A DNA stretch of 47,341 bases, taken from positions 1 to 47,341 of the forward strand of contig CALPMR020000001.1 of assembly GCA_943324725.2 (NCBI GenBank), read 5' to 3'. Positions 20,140-29,821 of the stretch are shown here, in pieces. Each line of letters opens with the position of its first letter. The stretch's first letter is position 1. The DNA comes from Bordetella parapertussis. GTDB taxonomy: Bacteria > Cyanobacteriota > Cyanobacteriia > PCC-6307 > Cyanobiaceae. Below the pieces are notes generated by a model, which was given only the letters and a program-made list of their open reading frames with translations, had not been told where the DNA came from and did not search any database. The position numbers and the translations under genes are program-made.

Positions 20140-21271
20140 AGCCAGCCTCAGGCCCTTCGGCTCTGGGCGGCCGGTCTCCCTGTTCACGCTCGGCACGATG
20201 CGCACGGTGGAGAGCAGCGCCCAGATGGAGGCCGTGCTGACCGCCGCCCTGGCCGCAGGCATCAACCACCTGGAAACTGCCCCTGCTTACGGACCCGCCG
20301 AGTCCTTCCTCGGCGCAGCGCTCCAGGCCCTGGAGACCCACCATCCCCAACAGCGTCGTGGGCTGGTGATCACCAGCAAGCTGCTGCCGGGCCTGAGCCT
20401 GGCGGAGGGCAAGACCCAGCTGGTGGCCCTGCTGCGCCGTCTGCGGATCAAGCGACTGGACAATCTGGCCGTGCATGGCCTCAACCTGAGTGAACATCTG
20501 GACTGGGCCCTGCATGGACCTGGACAAGAGCTGCTGAGCTGGGCCCTGGGTGAAGGGCTGGTGGCTCAGGTGGGCTTCTCCAGCCATGGCCCCACAACGC
20601 TGATTGCCAAAGCCCTCGACTCGACTCGGTTTTCGTTCTGCAGCCTGCATCTGCACCTGTTGGATCAGGAACGGATTCCATTGGCCCGGGCGGCCCTGGC
20701 CGATGGACTGGGCGTGATGGCCATCTCCCCGGCCGACAAGGGCGGGCGGCTCTATGACCCCCCGGCCGATCTGGTGGCCGACTGCGCCCCCTTCGCGCCC
20801 CTGGAGCTGGCCTATCGCTTCCTGCTGGCCGAAGGCATCAGCACCCTCACCCTTGGGGCCGCCCAACCTTCCGACCTCGCCTGGGCCAGGACCCTGGCCG
20901 GCGCCGACCATCGCCTCAATGCCGCCGAACAGCAGGCCCTGGAGCGGCTGGAGCGGGCGGGCCGCAGCCGGCTAGGAGTGAGTCACTGCGGCCAGTGCCG
21001 CCAGTGCCTGCCCTGCCCAAGCTCCGTACCGATCCCGGCGCTGCTGCGGCTGCGCAACCTGGCCCTGGGCCATGGCATGGAGAGCTTCGCCAGCGAGCGC
21101 TATGCCCTGATCGGCCGGGCCGGCCACTGGTGGGAGCAGCACGATGCCAGTGCCTGCAACCGCTGCGGCGACTGCCTGCCCCGCTGCCCCCTGGGGCTGC
21201 CGATTCCGGAGCTGCTGGCCGAGACCCACCAACGGCTGGCCGCGCCGCCCCGACGCCGACTGTGGGGCTGA
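20129..21271 (+). CDS. Aldo/keto reductase with C-terminal iron-sulfur motifs
   Basis: The 380-residue protein joins an aldo/keto reductase TIM barrel (about residues 10-280) to a Cys-rich C-terminus. In the barrel, INHLETAPAYGPAES carries the catalytic Asp/Tyr region (here Glu-Thr-Ala-Pro-Ala-Tyr), ITSKLLPG the Lys, and AVHGLN the His position. LTLGAAQPSDLAWA is near the cofactor site. The tail has CGQCRQCLPCP and CNRCGDCLPRCP, each with four Cys, of which the second is a standard CxxCxxCxxxCP [4Fe-4S] pattern. Such fusions are common and the substrate is unknown. The usual catalytic Asp of the YD pair appears replaced by Glu. The start is GTG at 20129, inside the end of the previous gene. 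Confidence 0.85.
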   Translation: MTTEASLRPFGSGRPVSLFTLGTMRTVESSAQMEAVLTAALAAGINHLETAPAYGPAESFLGAALQALETHHPQQRRGLVITSKLLPGLSLAEGKTQLVALLRRLRIKRLDNLAVHGLNLSEHLDWALHGPGQELLSWALGEGLVAQVGFSSHGPTTLIAKALDSTRFSFCSLHLHLLDQERIPLARAALADGLGVMAISPADKGGRLYDPPADLVADCAPFAPLELAYRFLLAEGISTLTLGAAQPSDLAWARTLAGADHRLNAAEQQALERLERAGRSRLGVSHCGQCRQCLPCPSSVPIPALLRLRNLALGHGMESFASERYALIGRAGHWWEQHDASACNRCGDCLPRCPLGLPIPELLAETHQRLAAPPRRRLWG

Positions 21272-21283
21272 GCCTGGGCGCCC

Positions 21284-22354
21284 CTAGGAGGCAGGAGCGG
21301 CGGCGTCCCAGAGGGCCTGAAGCTCGCCCCGTTCAGCCGCGCTCAGGGGTGGCAGATTGCGGCAACGGGCCAGCACCGCCGCCGGTGGCAACAACAGGCT
21401 GGCCTGAGCCGCAGGGAAGGAGGCCACAGCCCGCTGCAGCAGCGGCCGTGGCAACGGCGGCACCCAGCCCGAGGCCAGCAGCAGGGGCAACAGAGGCGGC
21501 TCCAGGACGGCCGCCAGCCACTCGAGCGGCGGCGGGTTGGCGGCGGTTGCTGCGGTGGCGGAGTCGAGGGGTTTCAGCACCAGACTCCAGCCCAGGGGAG
21601 CACCCTGCTCCGGCAGGATCACACTGAGCCTTGGATCCCGGCGCAGCAGGGGCACGACCCGCTGACGGGGCAGCACCAGGGCCTCCGCCGCACCGCTCAG
21701 CAGCAGGTTGAGGCCATGGCGGTCGTCCTGGGCGAGCACGTTCTGGCGCAGGCGGCGCAGCCGCTGCGGATCCCCATCCACCAGGGCAATGGCGACCCGG
21801 GGACTGGCGGGCAACACCAGCTTTGCCTTGAGGCTGGCATCGAGCAGCAGGTCCCAGCCCTCGCCCCGTCGACGCTGCAGATCGGGGCGATCGCGCAGCA
21901 GCAGCACCCAGGGATTGCACGACCAGGGGAAGGCCAGAATCGGAGCCCCCTCGGGGGCGTACAGCCGACTGACCGGCCCAGCCTCTGGCGCCAGCCGGGC
22001 CAACAGCTCCGGGGTGGCGATCGGGCCAAAGGTGCTGCGGGGCACCTCCGTGGCCCAGCCATCCCCCAGCTGCACCATGGAGGACTGGGCGCGAGCCGCC
22101 AGCACCGCGGCCGCATCATCGAGCAGTCTCAGCTGCCACGGCCTTGGCAGCCGGGCACTCCAGGCTGCGGGCAGATCGCCGCGGGAAGCCAGCAGCTGGG
22201 GCCCCTGGCCCCGGCAGCCCGCCAACAGGCCCAGACCGCCGATCGCGCCCAGCCGCAGCACCTGACGCCGGCCCAGACCTCGGCCCGGTGTGGTCGCCGA
22301 CACGGTCAGGGGCGAGAACGGCTGGGAAGTGGCGAGGCGATCGGGAGCGGCCAT
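21284..22354 (-). CDS. Exported solute-binding-protein-like lipoprotein
   Basis: The 356-residue product begins with a long N-region, then GRRQVLRLGAIGGLGLLAGC, which combines a twin-arginine motif with a lipobox Cys (about residues 29-48). The mature part resembles periplasmic binding proteins of the polyamine/iron type: WQLRLLDDAAAVLAARAQ, FAFPWSCNPW-like LAFPWSCNPWVLLLRDRPD, GWDLLLDASLKAKLVLPASP and PEQGAPLGWSLVLKPLDS. No permease or ATPase gene is adjacent, so the transport role is unproven. The ATG at 22354 is preferred; an in-frame start at 22453 would add 33 residues without sense. It converges with the aldo/keto reductase gene, with 12 bases between the stops. Confidence 0.75.
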   Translation of the reverse strand: MAAPDRLATSQPFSPLTVSATTPGRGLGRRQVLRLGAIGGLGLLAGCRGQGPQLLASRGDLPAAWSARLPRPWQLRLLDDAAAVLAARAQSSMVQLGDGWATEVPRSTFGPIATPELLARLAPEAGPVSRLYAPEGAPILAFPWSCNPWVLLLRDRPDLQRRRGEGWDLLLDASLKAKLVLPASPRVAIALVDGDPQRLRRLRQNVLAQDDRHGLNLLLSGAAEALVLPRQRVVPLLRRDPRLSVILPEQGAPLGWSLVLKPLDSATAATAANPPPLEWLAAVLEPPLLPLLLASGWVPPLPRPLLQRAVASFPAAQASLLLPPAAVLARCRNLPPLSAAERGELQALWDAAAPAS

Positions 22355-22907
22355 CGAGCGACCGTAGGCGCTGACAGCCTCCTGCGCCTGGAGCTTGTTG
22401 CCCCGAGGCCGTTTCGAGCAAGACGAACCCAGTCGCTCCCTGCCAACACCCAATGAGGTCTCAGAGAGGTCTCAGAAGCAATGCCGATTCCGAGCTGCCA
22501 AGTGCTCGAGATCGCTTGCAGTAACCATGAGTTTGGCGAACCAGCACGGCGGGATCCATGCCCTCCTGCTTGCTCCGTTCGCTTCCGGCCTGAAATCCGT
22601 TGGCGGCAGAACAGTCCTCGATTTCTGCCCGGCGATCTGCGCGCAACCTGCTTCCAGCAGCAGCCGGCCCGCATCCGTGCAAAGCCGGATCCTGGGCCAG
22701 CCCCATCGCCGCCCGCCGATCGAGGTCACCGACGTCGCGGCACCCGGCCGCCCCGAACTGGACCCGGCCGCTGAAGCGGGCCCGAGATCGAACTGGGCAG
22801 CGAGGGCATGGGCCCGCCAGGAGGGGCAACGGCCGAGCTGCTCAGGCCTTGCCTGAAGTGGACAGGGCACCGCTTGGTCCGCCCTGGACATTTAGGCCGC
22901 CGCGCCT
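22355..22907. other. Intergenic stretch with only a tandem repeat
   Basis: About 550 bases separate the lipoprotein gene from the stop of the UPF0284 gene. Frames on both strands are open for 100-150 codons but have no family resemblance and high Arg/Ser/Pro content. Apart from the 11-bp repeat at 22455-22476 and a presumed promoter, nothing was recognised. Confidence 0.4.
22455..22476. repeat. Perfect 11-bp tandem direct repeat upstream of the lipoprotein gene
   Basis: GAGGTCTCAGA occurs twice head to tail at 22455-22465 and 22466-22476, 101 bases upstream of the start at 22354. An 11-bp period, about one helical turn, is what OmpR/PhoB-type response regulators bind. A regulatory role is inference. 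Confidence 0.6.
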
Positions 22908-24056
22908 TCAGGCCCCAGCCAACAGGATGCGGCAGGCCCGGTCGCAGGCCAGCTCCAGGGTCGCCGGCGAGCGGCCCGCCAGTTGCCAGAGCAGGGCCAG
23001 GCCGCCGGCGCCGACACCTTCCTTGACGAAGCCGCGCTCGTAATCCCGCAGGGCCGGATGGCAGCTCGGGCCGAAGTGCAGGTCGGCGGCGAAGCCCAGG
23101 GGCTCCACTCCCCAATGGGCACCGATGCGCGCCAACAGCTGGGCCAGATCACTGGTCGGTTCATCGGCCACCCAGGCGGTGGTCCCCAGGGCCACCTGGG
23201 CGGCGATGGCCGGGCGCTGCTCCGCCGGCGCCAGGGCCAGGGCCAGGGCCAGCACCGCCGCCATCTGGCTGCCGCCCGCCAACAACAGCGGCAGCCCTGC
23301 CCCCGCGGCGGCCACGACCAGAGCCGCCGCCAGCGGTTGCATCGGATCGCCCAGGGCTGCCACCACGCGGCGGGGATCGGGCGCCTCACCGGATCGTTCA
23401 GACCCAGAAACCAGGCCCGCCGCCGCCAGGCCCCGGCGCACCAGTTCGGCTTTGAGCCCATGAACCGGAGCGGGCATGCTGCCGCTGACCAGTCCTGCCA
23501 CCTCCAGGCCCAGCCCGCTCAACAGCGCCTGGGCGGAGCTGGTGCCCCCCGGCACACATTCGGCGATCAGCAGGGGCCGGCCGGAGCTGGCCAGCCGCTC
23601 TCCCCAGAGCTGCCCCTGCCGCAGCAGGTCCGCGACCCTTTGCGGCGCCATGGCGGCGCCGGTGCTGAGGCAGTTCGCCGGGCTCCGCTGGCCGGCCAGA
23701 CGCAGATGGGGCACGGCCGGCGCGATGGCACAGCCCAGATCCACCACCAGCGGCTCCAAGCCCAGCTCCGCCACCACCACCTGACTGATCAGGGCGGGGG
23801 ACACCCCCGCCGGCAGCGGCGGCAGGCTGTGGGGCCGCTGCCCTGCCGGACCCTGAACCAGCAATTCAGCATCGGCCGCCGCCGTCTGCAGGCGTGAGGC
23901 CGGGGTGGCCCCGGCAGCGGAGATCCCCTCCACGGCAGCCGTCTCGGTGGCGGCGAGCAGCAGCAGGAATTGACTGGCTCCGGGGCTGACTCGCCAGGGG
24001 CGGCACCAACGCTCGGCGGCGTCCTCGGCGCCGGCGAGTTGGCGCAGCGGCCTCAA
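22908..24056 (-). CDS. UPF0284 / CobT-like nicotinate-nucleotide phosphoribosyltransferase homologue
   Basis: The 382-residue protein fits the TIGR00303/UPF0284 group, distant relatives of CobT, which attaches the lower-ligand base to ribose phosphate in cobamide synthesis. Visible features are VVDLGCAIAPAVPHL, ECVPGGTSSAQALLSGLGLE, SMPAPVHGLKAELVRRGL, the glycine-rich LLLAGGSQMAAVLALALALA, ALGTTAWVADEPTSDLAQLL and the end YERGFVKEGVGAGGLALL. The glycine-rich GGSQM and GVGAGG elements correspond to CobT phosphate-binding segments. It starts with TTG at 24056, overlapping the DUF2232 stop by 3 bases. Picocyanobacteria make pseudocobalamin, so a cobamide role is plausible but not shown. Confidence 0.85.
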   Translation of the reverse strand: MRPLRQLAGAEDAAERWCRPWRVSPGASQFLLLLAATETAAVEGISAAGATPASRLQTAAADAELLVQGPAGQRPHSLPPLPAGVSPALISQVVVAELGLEPLVVDLGCAIAPAVPHLRLAGQRSPANCLSTGAAMAPQRVADLLRQGQLWGERLASSGRPLLIAECVPGGTSSAQALLSGLGLEVAGLVSGSMPAPVHGLKAELVRRGLAAAGLVSGSERSGEAPDPRRVVAALGDPMQPLAAALVVAAAGAGLPLLLAGGSQMAAVLALALALAPAEQRPAIAAQVALGTTAWVADEPTSDLAQLLARIGAHWGVEPLGFAADLHFGPSCHPALRDYERGFVKEGVGAGGLALLWQLAGRSPATLELACDRACRILLAGA

Positions 24057-24712
24057 AGCGGATCGAGCGCCACCAGCGATCGCAGGGCCGGTGGTGGCTC
24101 GCTGATCGGCGATTGCAGGCGCGGAAAGATCCAGTAGGCCACGGCGTGGAGGCAGAGCACCACCAACAGGTTCTGGATCAGCACCAGGGCCAGGGCCGCC
24201 AGTTGCACCTGCAGCAGATCAAAGCCAGGCCCCAGGCCGAACAGCCCCCAGAGACGCTCCAGCAGACCGGCGGCGGCGGCGGTGATCACCACCCAGAGGT
24301 TCTCGCCCACCATCACCGACAGCACCGCCACGCGCACCAGGAAACCGACGGCGCCGATCAGTCCCCCCACCGGCAGGGTGATCCACCAGCTCAGACGGCG
24401 GCGCCAGCCCCAGCCGAGCCAGAGAGCGAGGAAGCCATAGGGAAACAGCACCAGCGGGCCCCGGATCGGGCCCATCAGGGCCAGCAGCAACAGGGCGGTG
24501 ACCGCCACCCCTTCGAGGGCACAGCGCCAGCCATGACGCAACTGCAGCAGGGCCAGGGGCAAGGGCAGGGCCAGCTGGAACAGGGGACTGCCCACCGGCA
24601 GGTAGTAAAGCGCCAACCAGAGCAGGGCCGTGGCGGCGGCCAGATAGGCGCTGTCCATCAGCTGGCGCGCCTGGCGCGCACTCAGCTGGCGGTTCTGGGG
24701 GCGACGCTCCAT
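24053..24712 (-). CDS. DUF2232 integral membrane protein
   Basis: The 219-residue protein has about six membrane helices: YLAAATALLWLALYYLPVG, LFQLALPLPLALLQLRHGW, LEGVAVTALLLLALMGPIRG, PYGFLALWLGWGWRR, WITLPVGGLIGAVGFLVRVA and LALVLIQNLLVVLCLHAVAYW. This layout matches DUF2232, a family related to transporter S components. The ATG at 24712 follows the lipoprotein stop by one base, and a longer frame upstream lies inside that gene. It sits between a lipoprotein and the CobT-like gene; an S-component-like role in taking up a small vitamin would fit but is speculation. Confidence 0.8.
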   Translation of the reverse strand: MERRPQNRQLSARQARQLMDSAYLAAATALLWLALYYLPVGSPLFQLALPLPLALLQLRHGWRCALEGVAVTALLLLALMGPIRGPLVLFPYGFLALWLGWGWRRRLSWWITLPVGGLIGAVGFLVRVAVLSVMVGENLWVVITAAAAGLLERLWGLFGLGPGFDLLQVQLAALALVLIQNLLVVLCLHAVAYWIFPRLQSPISEPPPALRSLVALDPL

Positions 24713-24713
24713 C

Positions 24714-25325
24714 TCAGCGGGCGGCCGGGGCCGGTCGGACCGAAGGAGTGGCCTGGGTTGAGGGGACGGCTGTGCCCGCACCGGGCAGGGAAGATCCGGA
24801 ACCGATCCGCTCGATGGTCTCCACCTCAAAGGGAACGCCCGCCGCTCGCAGCGCCTGGGTGACGACCTCGGCCGGCGCCGAGGCATCGGCCTGGGGCAAC
24901 AGGATCGTCACCCGATAGGGGGCAGGACGGCTCGGCAGCGGGAGTGCCCGGGCGCTGGACGTTGCGGAGAGCGGGGGCGCCGTTGTCGCTGTCGTGGATC
25001 GGGGCTTGCCCTGCGGCAGTGGCTTGCCATCGGCTGAGGGCTTGCCAGTGGCGATGGCTGGGCTTGTGCCAGCCGCAGAGGTCTTGCCAGCGTTGGCTCC
25101 GGAGCCCAGGGGCGTCGACCCACTGGGGGGAGCCGTGGTCGAGGCACTCCCGCCTGCGCCAGCGCCGGAGACAACCGAACCAGCGGCGGAGGGAGCGGGT
25201 GCCCCGGAGAAACTGCGCGAGAGCGTATCCCCAAGGCGGGTGCCACTGCAGCCAGCCAGCGCCAGGGGCAGCAGGACAGCTGCCAGAGCGCAGCAACGCA
25301 GGCCAGCGGGCACGAGCAGCCTCAA
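24714..25325 (-). CDS. Lipoprotein with low-complexity middle, unknown function
   Basis: The 203-residue product starts with a signal peptide ending in a lipobox ([16 protein letters not shown], Cys at about residue 26). A Ser/Thr/Ala/Gly-rich linker of about 100 residues follows. A small folded part then contains [38 protein letters not shown]. The beta-alpha-beta look of that part suggests a small binding domain, but I recognise no family. The start is TTG at 25325, overlapping the topA stop; a GTG four codons later is an alternative. It is the second gene of the topA run. Confidence 0.7.
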   Translation of the reverse strand: MRLLVPAGLRCCALAAVLLPLALAGCSGTRLGDTLSRSFSGAPAPSAAGSVVSGAGAGGSASTTAPPSGSTPLGSGANAGKTSAAGTSPAIATGKPSADGKPLPQGKPRSTTATTAPPLSATSSARALPLPSRPAPYRVTILLPQADASAPAEVVTQALRAAGVPFEVETIERIGSGSSLPGAGTAVPSTQATPSVRPAPAAR

Positions 25326-28075
25326 CTGCCCGCCGGCTTGATCACCCGCACGGCACTGGCGCGCAGCCGGCCGGTCTTGGTGGTGCCTGGGGGCTTGGGA
25401 GCCGCCGCCGCCTTGGTCGTCTTGGTCTTGGCCGCGCTGGTCTTGGCGCCACCGCGGGTGGTGCCTGCTGTCGTGGCCTTGCCCTTGGCCTTGCCGGTGG
25501 ACTTGCCTGTGGCTGCCTTGGCCGCGAGCAGCTCCACAGCCTGTTCCAGGGTGATCGTCTCGGCGGTGGTGCCTTCCGGCAGGGAGGCGTTGAGCTTGCC
25601 CTGCTTCACATAAAGCCCGTAGGGGCCATCGAACAGCTGGATCGCCTCAGCGGCGCCGTCGGGGGTGCCCAGGTCCTTGAGGGCGGTGCGGCCGCCGCGG
25701 CCCTTCTTGGGCATCGCCAGCAGCTCCATCGCCCGCTCCAGGCTGATCAGCAGCACGTCATCCTCGGCCTTGAGCGAGCGGTAATCCTTCTCCCCCTTGC
25801 CCTTGTCGTGCACCACATAGGGCCCGAAGCGCCCCAGCCCCGCCTGCACCTTGCCGCCATCGGCGTGCTCGCCGAGATGGCGGGGCAACCGCAACAGGCC
25901 CAGGGCATCCTCCAGGCCCAGCGCCTCCGGCTTGACGCCTTTGGGCAGAGAAGCGCGCTTGGGCTTGGGGTTGTCCTCGCTCACCTGGCCGCGCTGCAGG
26001 TAGGGCCCGTACTGGCCGAACAGCAGATAGATCTCGTCGCCGGTTTCCGGATCGGTGCCCAGCGCTTCAGGACCTTCGGCCTTCTGCCGCAGGATCAGCT
26101 CCGCCTTCTCCGCATCCAGATCGCCAGGGGTGATCTCCGCCGGCAGGGTGGCCTTGAGCAACTCCTCAGACCCATCCTCCGAAACCCGCTTGGTCTCGAG
26201 ATAGGCACCGAAACGGCCGATGCGCACCACACAGGGAAGGCCCTCCAGCTCCACCGTGCGGGAAGCTCCGGGGTCGATGTCGCCTTCGCGTTGCTGCACC
26301 TGGGTTTCCAGGCCATTTTCGCCCTTGTAAAAACCCTCCAGATAGGGAAGCCAGGAGACCTTGCCGGTGGAGATCTCATCGAGGGTGGACTCCATCCGCG
26401 CCGTGAAGCTGGTGTCGACCAGATCGGGGAAGTGCTCCTCCAGCAACGCCGTGACCGCGAAAGCGGTGAAGCTGGGGATCAGGGCGTTGCTCGCCAGCGT
26501 GGCGTAACCGCGATCGACGATCGTGCCGATGATGCTGGCGTAGGTGGACGGCCGACCGATGCCCTCCTTCTCCAGGGTCTTGACCAGGGCCGCCTCGCTG
26601 TAACGCGAGGGGGGCTGGGTCTGGTGGCCGAGGGCCTCGACAACTTTGCAGGCCGGGGCATCTCCCACCTTCAGCGCCGGCAGCAGCACCTCCTGGCCCT
26701 CCAGGGCGGCATCGGGGTCATCACTGCCCTCGACGTAGGCACGGAAGAAGCCGGCGAAATCGATGCGCTTGCCGCTGGCCCGGAACAGGGCGGGCCCCGT
26801 GGCGGAGCCGGCTGCAGCCTCCAGATCCACCGCCAGCATCGTCAGCCTGGCATCGGCCATCTGGCTGGCCACCGTGCGCTTCCAGATCAGCTCATAGAGC
26901 GCCAGATCGCGGCCATCAAGGCCCGTTTCGCTGGGGGTGCGGAAGCTCTCACCAGCGGGACGGATCGCCTCATGGGCCTCCTGGGCGTTGCGGGCCTTGG
27001 TGGAGAACTGGCGCGGCGCCGGGCTGAGGTACTCCTTGCCGTAGCGCTCGGCCACGCAGGCCCGGGAGGCCCGGATCGCCTGGTCGGAGAGGTGCACCGA
27101 ATCGGTGCGCATGTAGGTGATGAAGCCCTTCTCGTAGAGGCCCTGGGCCGTGCGCATCGTCTCCCGGGCCGAGAGCCGCAGCTTGCGGTTGGACTCCTGC
27201 TGCAGGGTGCTGGTGGTGAAGGGCGGCACGGGCTTGCGCACCGTGGGCTTCTCCTCCACCGAGGCCACCCGCCAGGGGCCGCTCTCGACGGCCTGCTGCA
27301 GCTGGCGCGCCTCGGCCTCACTCAGCAGCTTGACCTTGCTACCGGCCTTGAGGCCGCCGGTGTTCTCGTCGAAGTCGGAGCCGCCGGCGATGCGCTCGCC
27401 CTTGAGGTGGGTGAGTTTGGCCTCGAAACCCGCCCCCAGTTGCTCGAGCTTGGCCTTGAGATCCCAGTAGCTGCCACTGCGGAACGCCCGCCGAGCCCGC
27501 TCGCGCTGCACCAGCAGGCGCACCGCCACCGACTGAACGCGGCCGGCGGACAGGCCCCAGGCCACCTTTTTCCAGAGCAGGGGCGAGAGGGTGTAACCCA
27601 CCAGGCGGTCGAGGATGCGGCGGGTCTCCTGGGCGTGGACCAGCTCCATGTCCAGCTCGCGGGTGGCATCGAGGGCCCGACCGATCGCCTCCTTGGTGAT
27701 CTCGTGGAAGACCATTCGCTTGACCGGCACCTTGGGGGCCAGCAGCTGCAGCAGGTGCCAGCTGATGCTCTCGCCTTCCCGGTCTTCGTCCGTGGCCAGC
27801 AGCAGCCGGTCAGCGCCCTTGAGGGCCTCCTTGAGCTCCTTGACGATCTTTTTCTTGTCCTTCGGCACCACGTAGAGGGGCTCGAAGTCGTTGGCGGTGT
27901 TGACGCCGAGATTGGCCCACTTCTCGCCCTTGTGGGCCGCCGGAATCTCACTGGCGTTGTTGGGCAGATCACGCACGTGGCCCATCGAGGCCTCGACACG
28001 GAAGTCCTTCGGCAGGAAGCCCCGGATGGTTTTGGCCTTGGTGGGGCTCTCGACGATGACCAGGGTGTGGGTCAC
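25322..28075 (-). CDS. topA: DNA topoisomerase I (type IA)
   Basis: TopA relaxes negative supercoils by single-strand passage. The 917-residue protein opens with the toprim domain ([13 protein letters not shown], then [14 protein letters not shown] at about 95-108). [15 protein letters not shown] and [16 protein letters not shown] follow, and the active-site Tyr is Y321 in [26 protein letters not shown] lies in the second half. There are no C-terminal zinc fingers. Instead come several TopA_C repeats (for example [37 protein letters not shown]), then an Ala/Lys/Thr-rich basic tail of about 70 residues. This is the usual cyanobacterial form. It starts with GTG at 28075, divergent from ndhB. 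Confidence 0.97.
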   Translation of the reverse strand: MTHTLVIVESPTKAKTIRGFLPKDFRVEASMGHVRDLPNNASEIPAAHKGEKWANLGVNTANDFEPLYVVPKDKKKIVKELKEALKGADRLLLATDEDREGESISWHLLQLLAPKVPVKRMVFHEITKEAIGRALDATRELDMELVHAQETRRILDRLVGYTLSPLLWKKVAWGLSAGRVQSVAVRLLVQRERARRAFRSGSYWDLKAKLEQLGAGFEAKLTHLKGERIAGGSDFDENTGGLKAGSKVKLLSEAEARQLQQAVESGPWRVASVEEKPTVRKPVPPFTTSTLQQESNRKLRLSARETMRTAQGLYEKGFITYMRTDSVHLSDQAIRASRACVAERYGKEYLSPAPRQFSTKARNAQEAHEAIRPAGESFRTPSETGLDGRDLALYELIWKRTVASQMADARLTMLAVDLEAAAGSATGPALFRASGKRIDFAGFFRAYVEGSDDPDAALEGQEVLLPALKVGDAPACKVVEALGHQTQPPSRYSEAALVKTLEKEGIGRPSTYASIIGTIVDRGYATLASNALIPSFTAFAVTALLEEHFPDLVDTSFTARMESTLDEISTGKVSWLPYLEGFYKGENGLETQVQQREGDIDPGASRTVELEGLPCVVRIGRFGAYLETKRVSEDGSEELLKATLPAEITPGDLDAEKAELILRQKAEGPEALGTDPETGDEIYLLFGQYGPYLQRGQVSEDNPKPKRASLPKGVKPEALGLEDALGLLRLPRHLGEHADGGKVQAGLGRFGPYVVHDKGKGEKDYRSLKAEDDVLLISLERAMELLAMPKKGRGGRTALKDLGTPDGAAEAIQLFDGPYGLYVKQGKLNASLPEGTTAETITLEQAVELLAAKAATGKSTGKAKGKATTAGTTRGGAKTSAAKTKTTKAAAAPKPPGTTKTGRLRASAVRVIKPAGS

Positions 28076-28205
28076 GGATAGGCGCTGTATCGCTTCCTTC
28101 TTTATCGCATCGCTGGCCGATCCGTGCGCTGGCGCTCACCGAAGGCCACGGTCGTCCCCAGGCCACGGCCGCTACAGTCCGCAGCACTGAAGCCTTATCC
28201 GCGCC

Positions 28206-29819
28206 GTGGCTGACGTGTTTTTCGCCGCCACCCCTGCCGCCTTGGCCGCTTCCACAGCAGCCGATGCCACGGCAGCGATCGGAGCCGGTCTCAGTACCGG
28301 CAGCCTCAACCTGCAGCTCAATGCAGCGTCGATCGCCCCTGAAGCCGCCGTGCTGGTGGCCCTGTTGATCTGTCTGCTGGTCGATCTGGCCGGCGAGAAG
28401 GCCGCCAGCCGCTGGGTGCCGCCGATCTGTTACGCCGGTCTCGGCAGTTCCCTGGTGCTGCTGGCCCTGCAGTGGAACGGCCCCCTGGAGCCCTCCTTCC
28501 TCGGCGCCTTCCTGGCGGACAACCTGGCCATCGCCATGCGGGCGGTGGTGGCGGCCTCCACCTTGATCTCCCTGCTGCTGAGCTGGCGCTACGTGGAGCG
28601 CAGCGGCACGCCGGTGGGGGAATACGCCGCCATCCTGCTGGCCGCCACGCTCGGCGGCATGGTCCTGTGCGGCGCCACCGACCTGATCAGCATTTTCATC
28701 TCGCTCGAAACCCTTTCGGTCTCCAGCTATCTGCTCTCGGGCTACATGAAGCGCGACGCCCGCAGTTCCGAGGCAGCGCTGAAGTACCTGCTGGTGGGTT
28801 CGGCCGCCGCAGCGGTGTTTCTCTATGGCGCCTCCCTGCTGTACGGCCTCAGCGGCGGTGCCACGAGTCTTGATGCGATCTCGATCGCCCTGCGCACCTC
28901 CGACACGCCGATCACCGCCCTGGCCCTGGTGTTTGTGCTGGCCACGGTGGCCTTCAAGATCGCGGCAGTTCCTTTCCACCAGTGGACACCTGATGTGTAT
29001 GAGGGTTCACCGACCCCAGTGGTGGCCTTTCTTTCTGTGGGTTCCAAGGCCGCCGGATTCGCCCTGGCCCTGAGGATTCTGGTGGGCTGCTTCGAGAGTT
29101 TCGACGCTCAGTGGAAATTCCTGTTCACGGTCCTGGCGGTGCTGAGCATGGTGTTGGGCAACGTGGTTGCTCTGGCCCAGACGTCGATGAAACGGATGCT
29201 GGCCTACAGCTCAATCGGCCAGGCAGGTTTCGTCATGATCGGCCTGGTCTGCGGCACCGAGGATGGCTTCTCCGCCATGGTGCTCTACATCGCCGCGTAC
29301 TTGTTCATGAATCTGGGGGCATTCGCCTGCATCATTCTGTTTTCTCTGCGCACCGGCAGCGATCGCATTGCTGATTACGCCGGCCTCTATCAGAAGGATC
29401 CTCTGATCACCCTCGGACTGAGTCTCTGCCTGCTGTCCCTGGGTGGCATCCCACCGATGCTGGGCTTCTTCGGCAAGATCTACCTTTTCTTCGCCGGCTG
29501 GGCCGACCACCAATACCTCCTGGTGGTTGTGGGTCTCGTCACCTCGGTTGTTTCGATTTACTACTACATCTCCGTCATCAAGATGATGGTGGTCAAGGAG
29601 CCTCAGGAAGCCTCCGACGTCGTCAAGAGCTACCCAGCGATCAGTTGGAATCTGGCTGGCATGCAACCGCTGCGCGCCGCCCTGGTCGGCTGTGTCGTCG
29701 TCACAGCCGTCGGCGGCATTCTTTCGAGCCCCCTGTTCAACTGGGCCAGCTCCACCGTGGCGGGCACACCGATCCTGCAGCAGGCGATCGCCAGTGCCAG
29801 TGCCGTTTCGTTGGGCTGA
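28206..29819 (+). CDS. ndhB: NAD(P)H-quinone oxidoreductase subunit 2 (NdhB)
   Basis: NdhB is an antiporter-like membrane subunit of the photosynthetic NDH-1 complex, which takes electrons from ferredoxin to plastoquinone for respiration, cyclic flow and CO2 uptake. The 537-residue protein has about 14 helices. Family landmarks are the motif [20 protein letters not shown] with the conserved Glu, [40 protein letters not shown] with the Lys of the antiporter domain, [19 protein letters not shown] and [18 protein letters not shown]. The start is a GTG at 28206, which gives an Ala-rich N-terminus of about 35 residues before the first helix. Confidence 0.97.
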   Translation: MADVFFAATPAALAASTAADATAAIGAGLSTGSLNLQLNAASIAPEAAVLVALLICLLVDLAGEKAASRWVPPICYAGLGSSLVLLALQWNGPLEPSFLGAFLADNLAIAMRAVVAASTLISLLLSWRYVERSGTPVGEYAAILLAATLGGMVLCGATDLISIFISLETLSVSSYLLSGYMKRDARSSEAALKYLLVGSAAAAVFLYGASLLYGLSGGATSLDAISIALRTSDTPITALALVFVLATVAFKIAAVPFHQWTPDVYEGSPTPVVAFLSVGSKAAGFALALRILVGCFESFDAQWKFLFTVLAVLSMVLGNVVALAQTSMKRMLAYSSIGQAGFVMIGLVCGTEDGFSAMVLYIAAYLFMNLGAFACIILFSLRTGSDRIADYAGLYQKDPLITLGLSLCLLSLGGIPPMLGFFGKIYLFFAGWADHQYLLVVVGLVTSVVSIYYYISVIKMMVVKEPQEASDVVKSYPAISWNLAGMQPLRAALVGCVVVTAVGGILSSPLFNWASSTVAGTPILQQAIASASAVSLG

Positions 29820-29821
29820 GC

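Noticed and set aside
24944..28081. A 1045-codon plus-strand open frame over topA
   Set aside because: The minus strand has a complete, motif-rich topoisomerase I. Long antisense frames are expected in high-GC genes.
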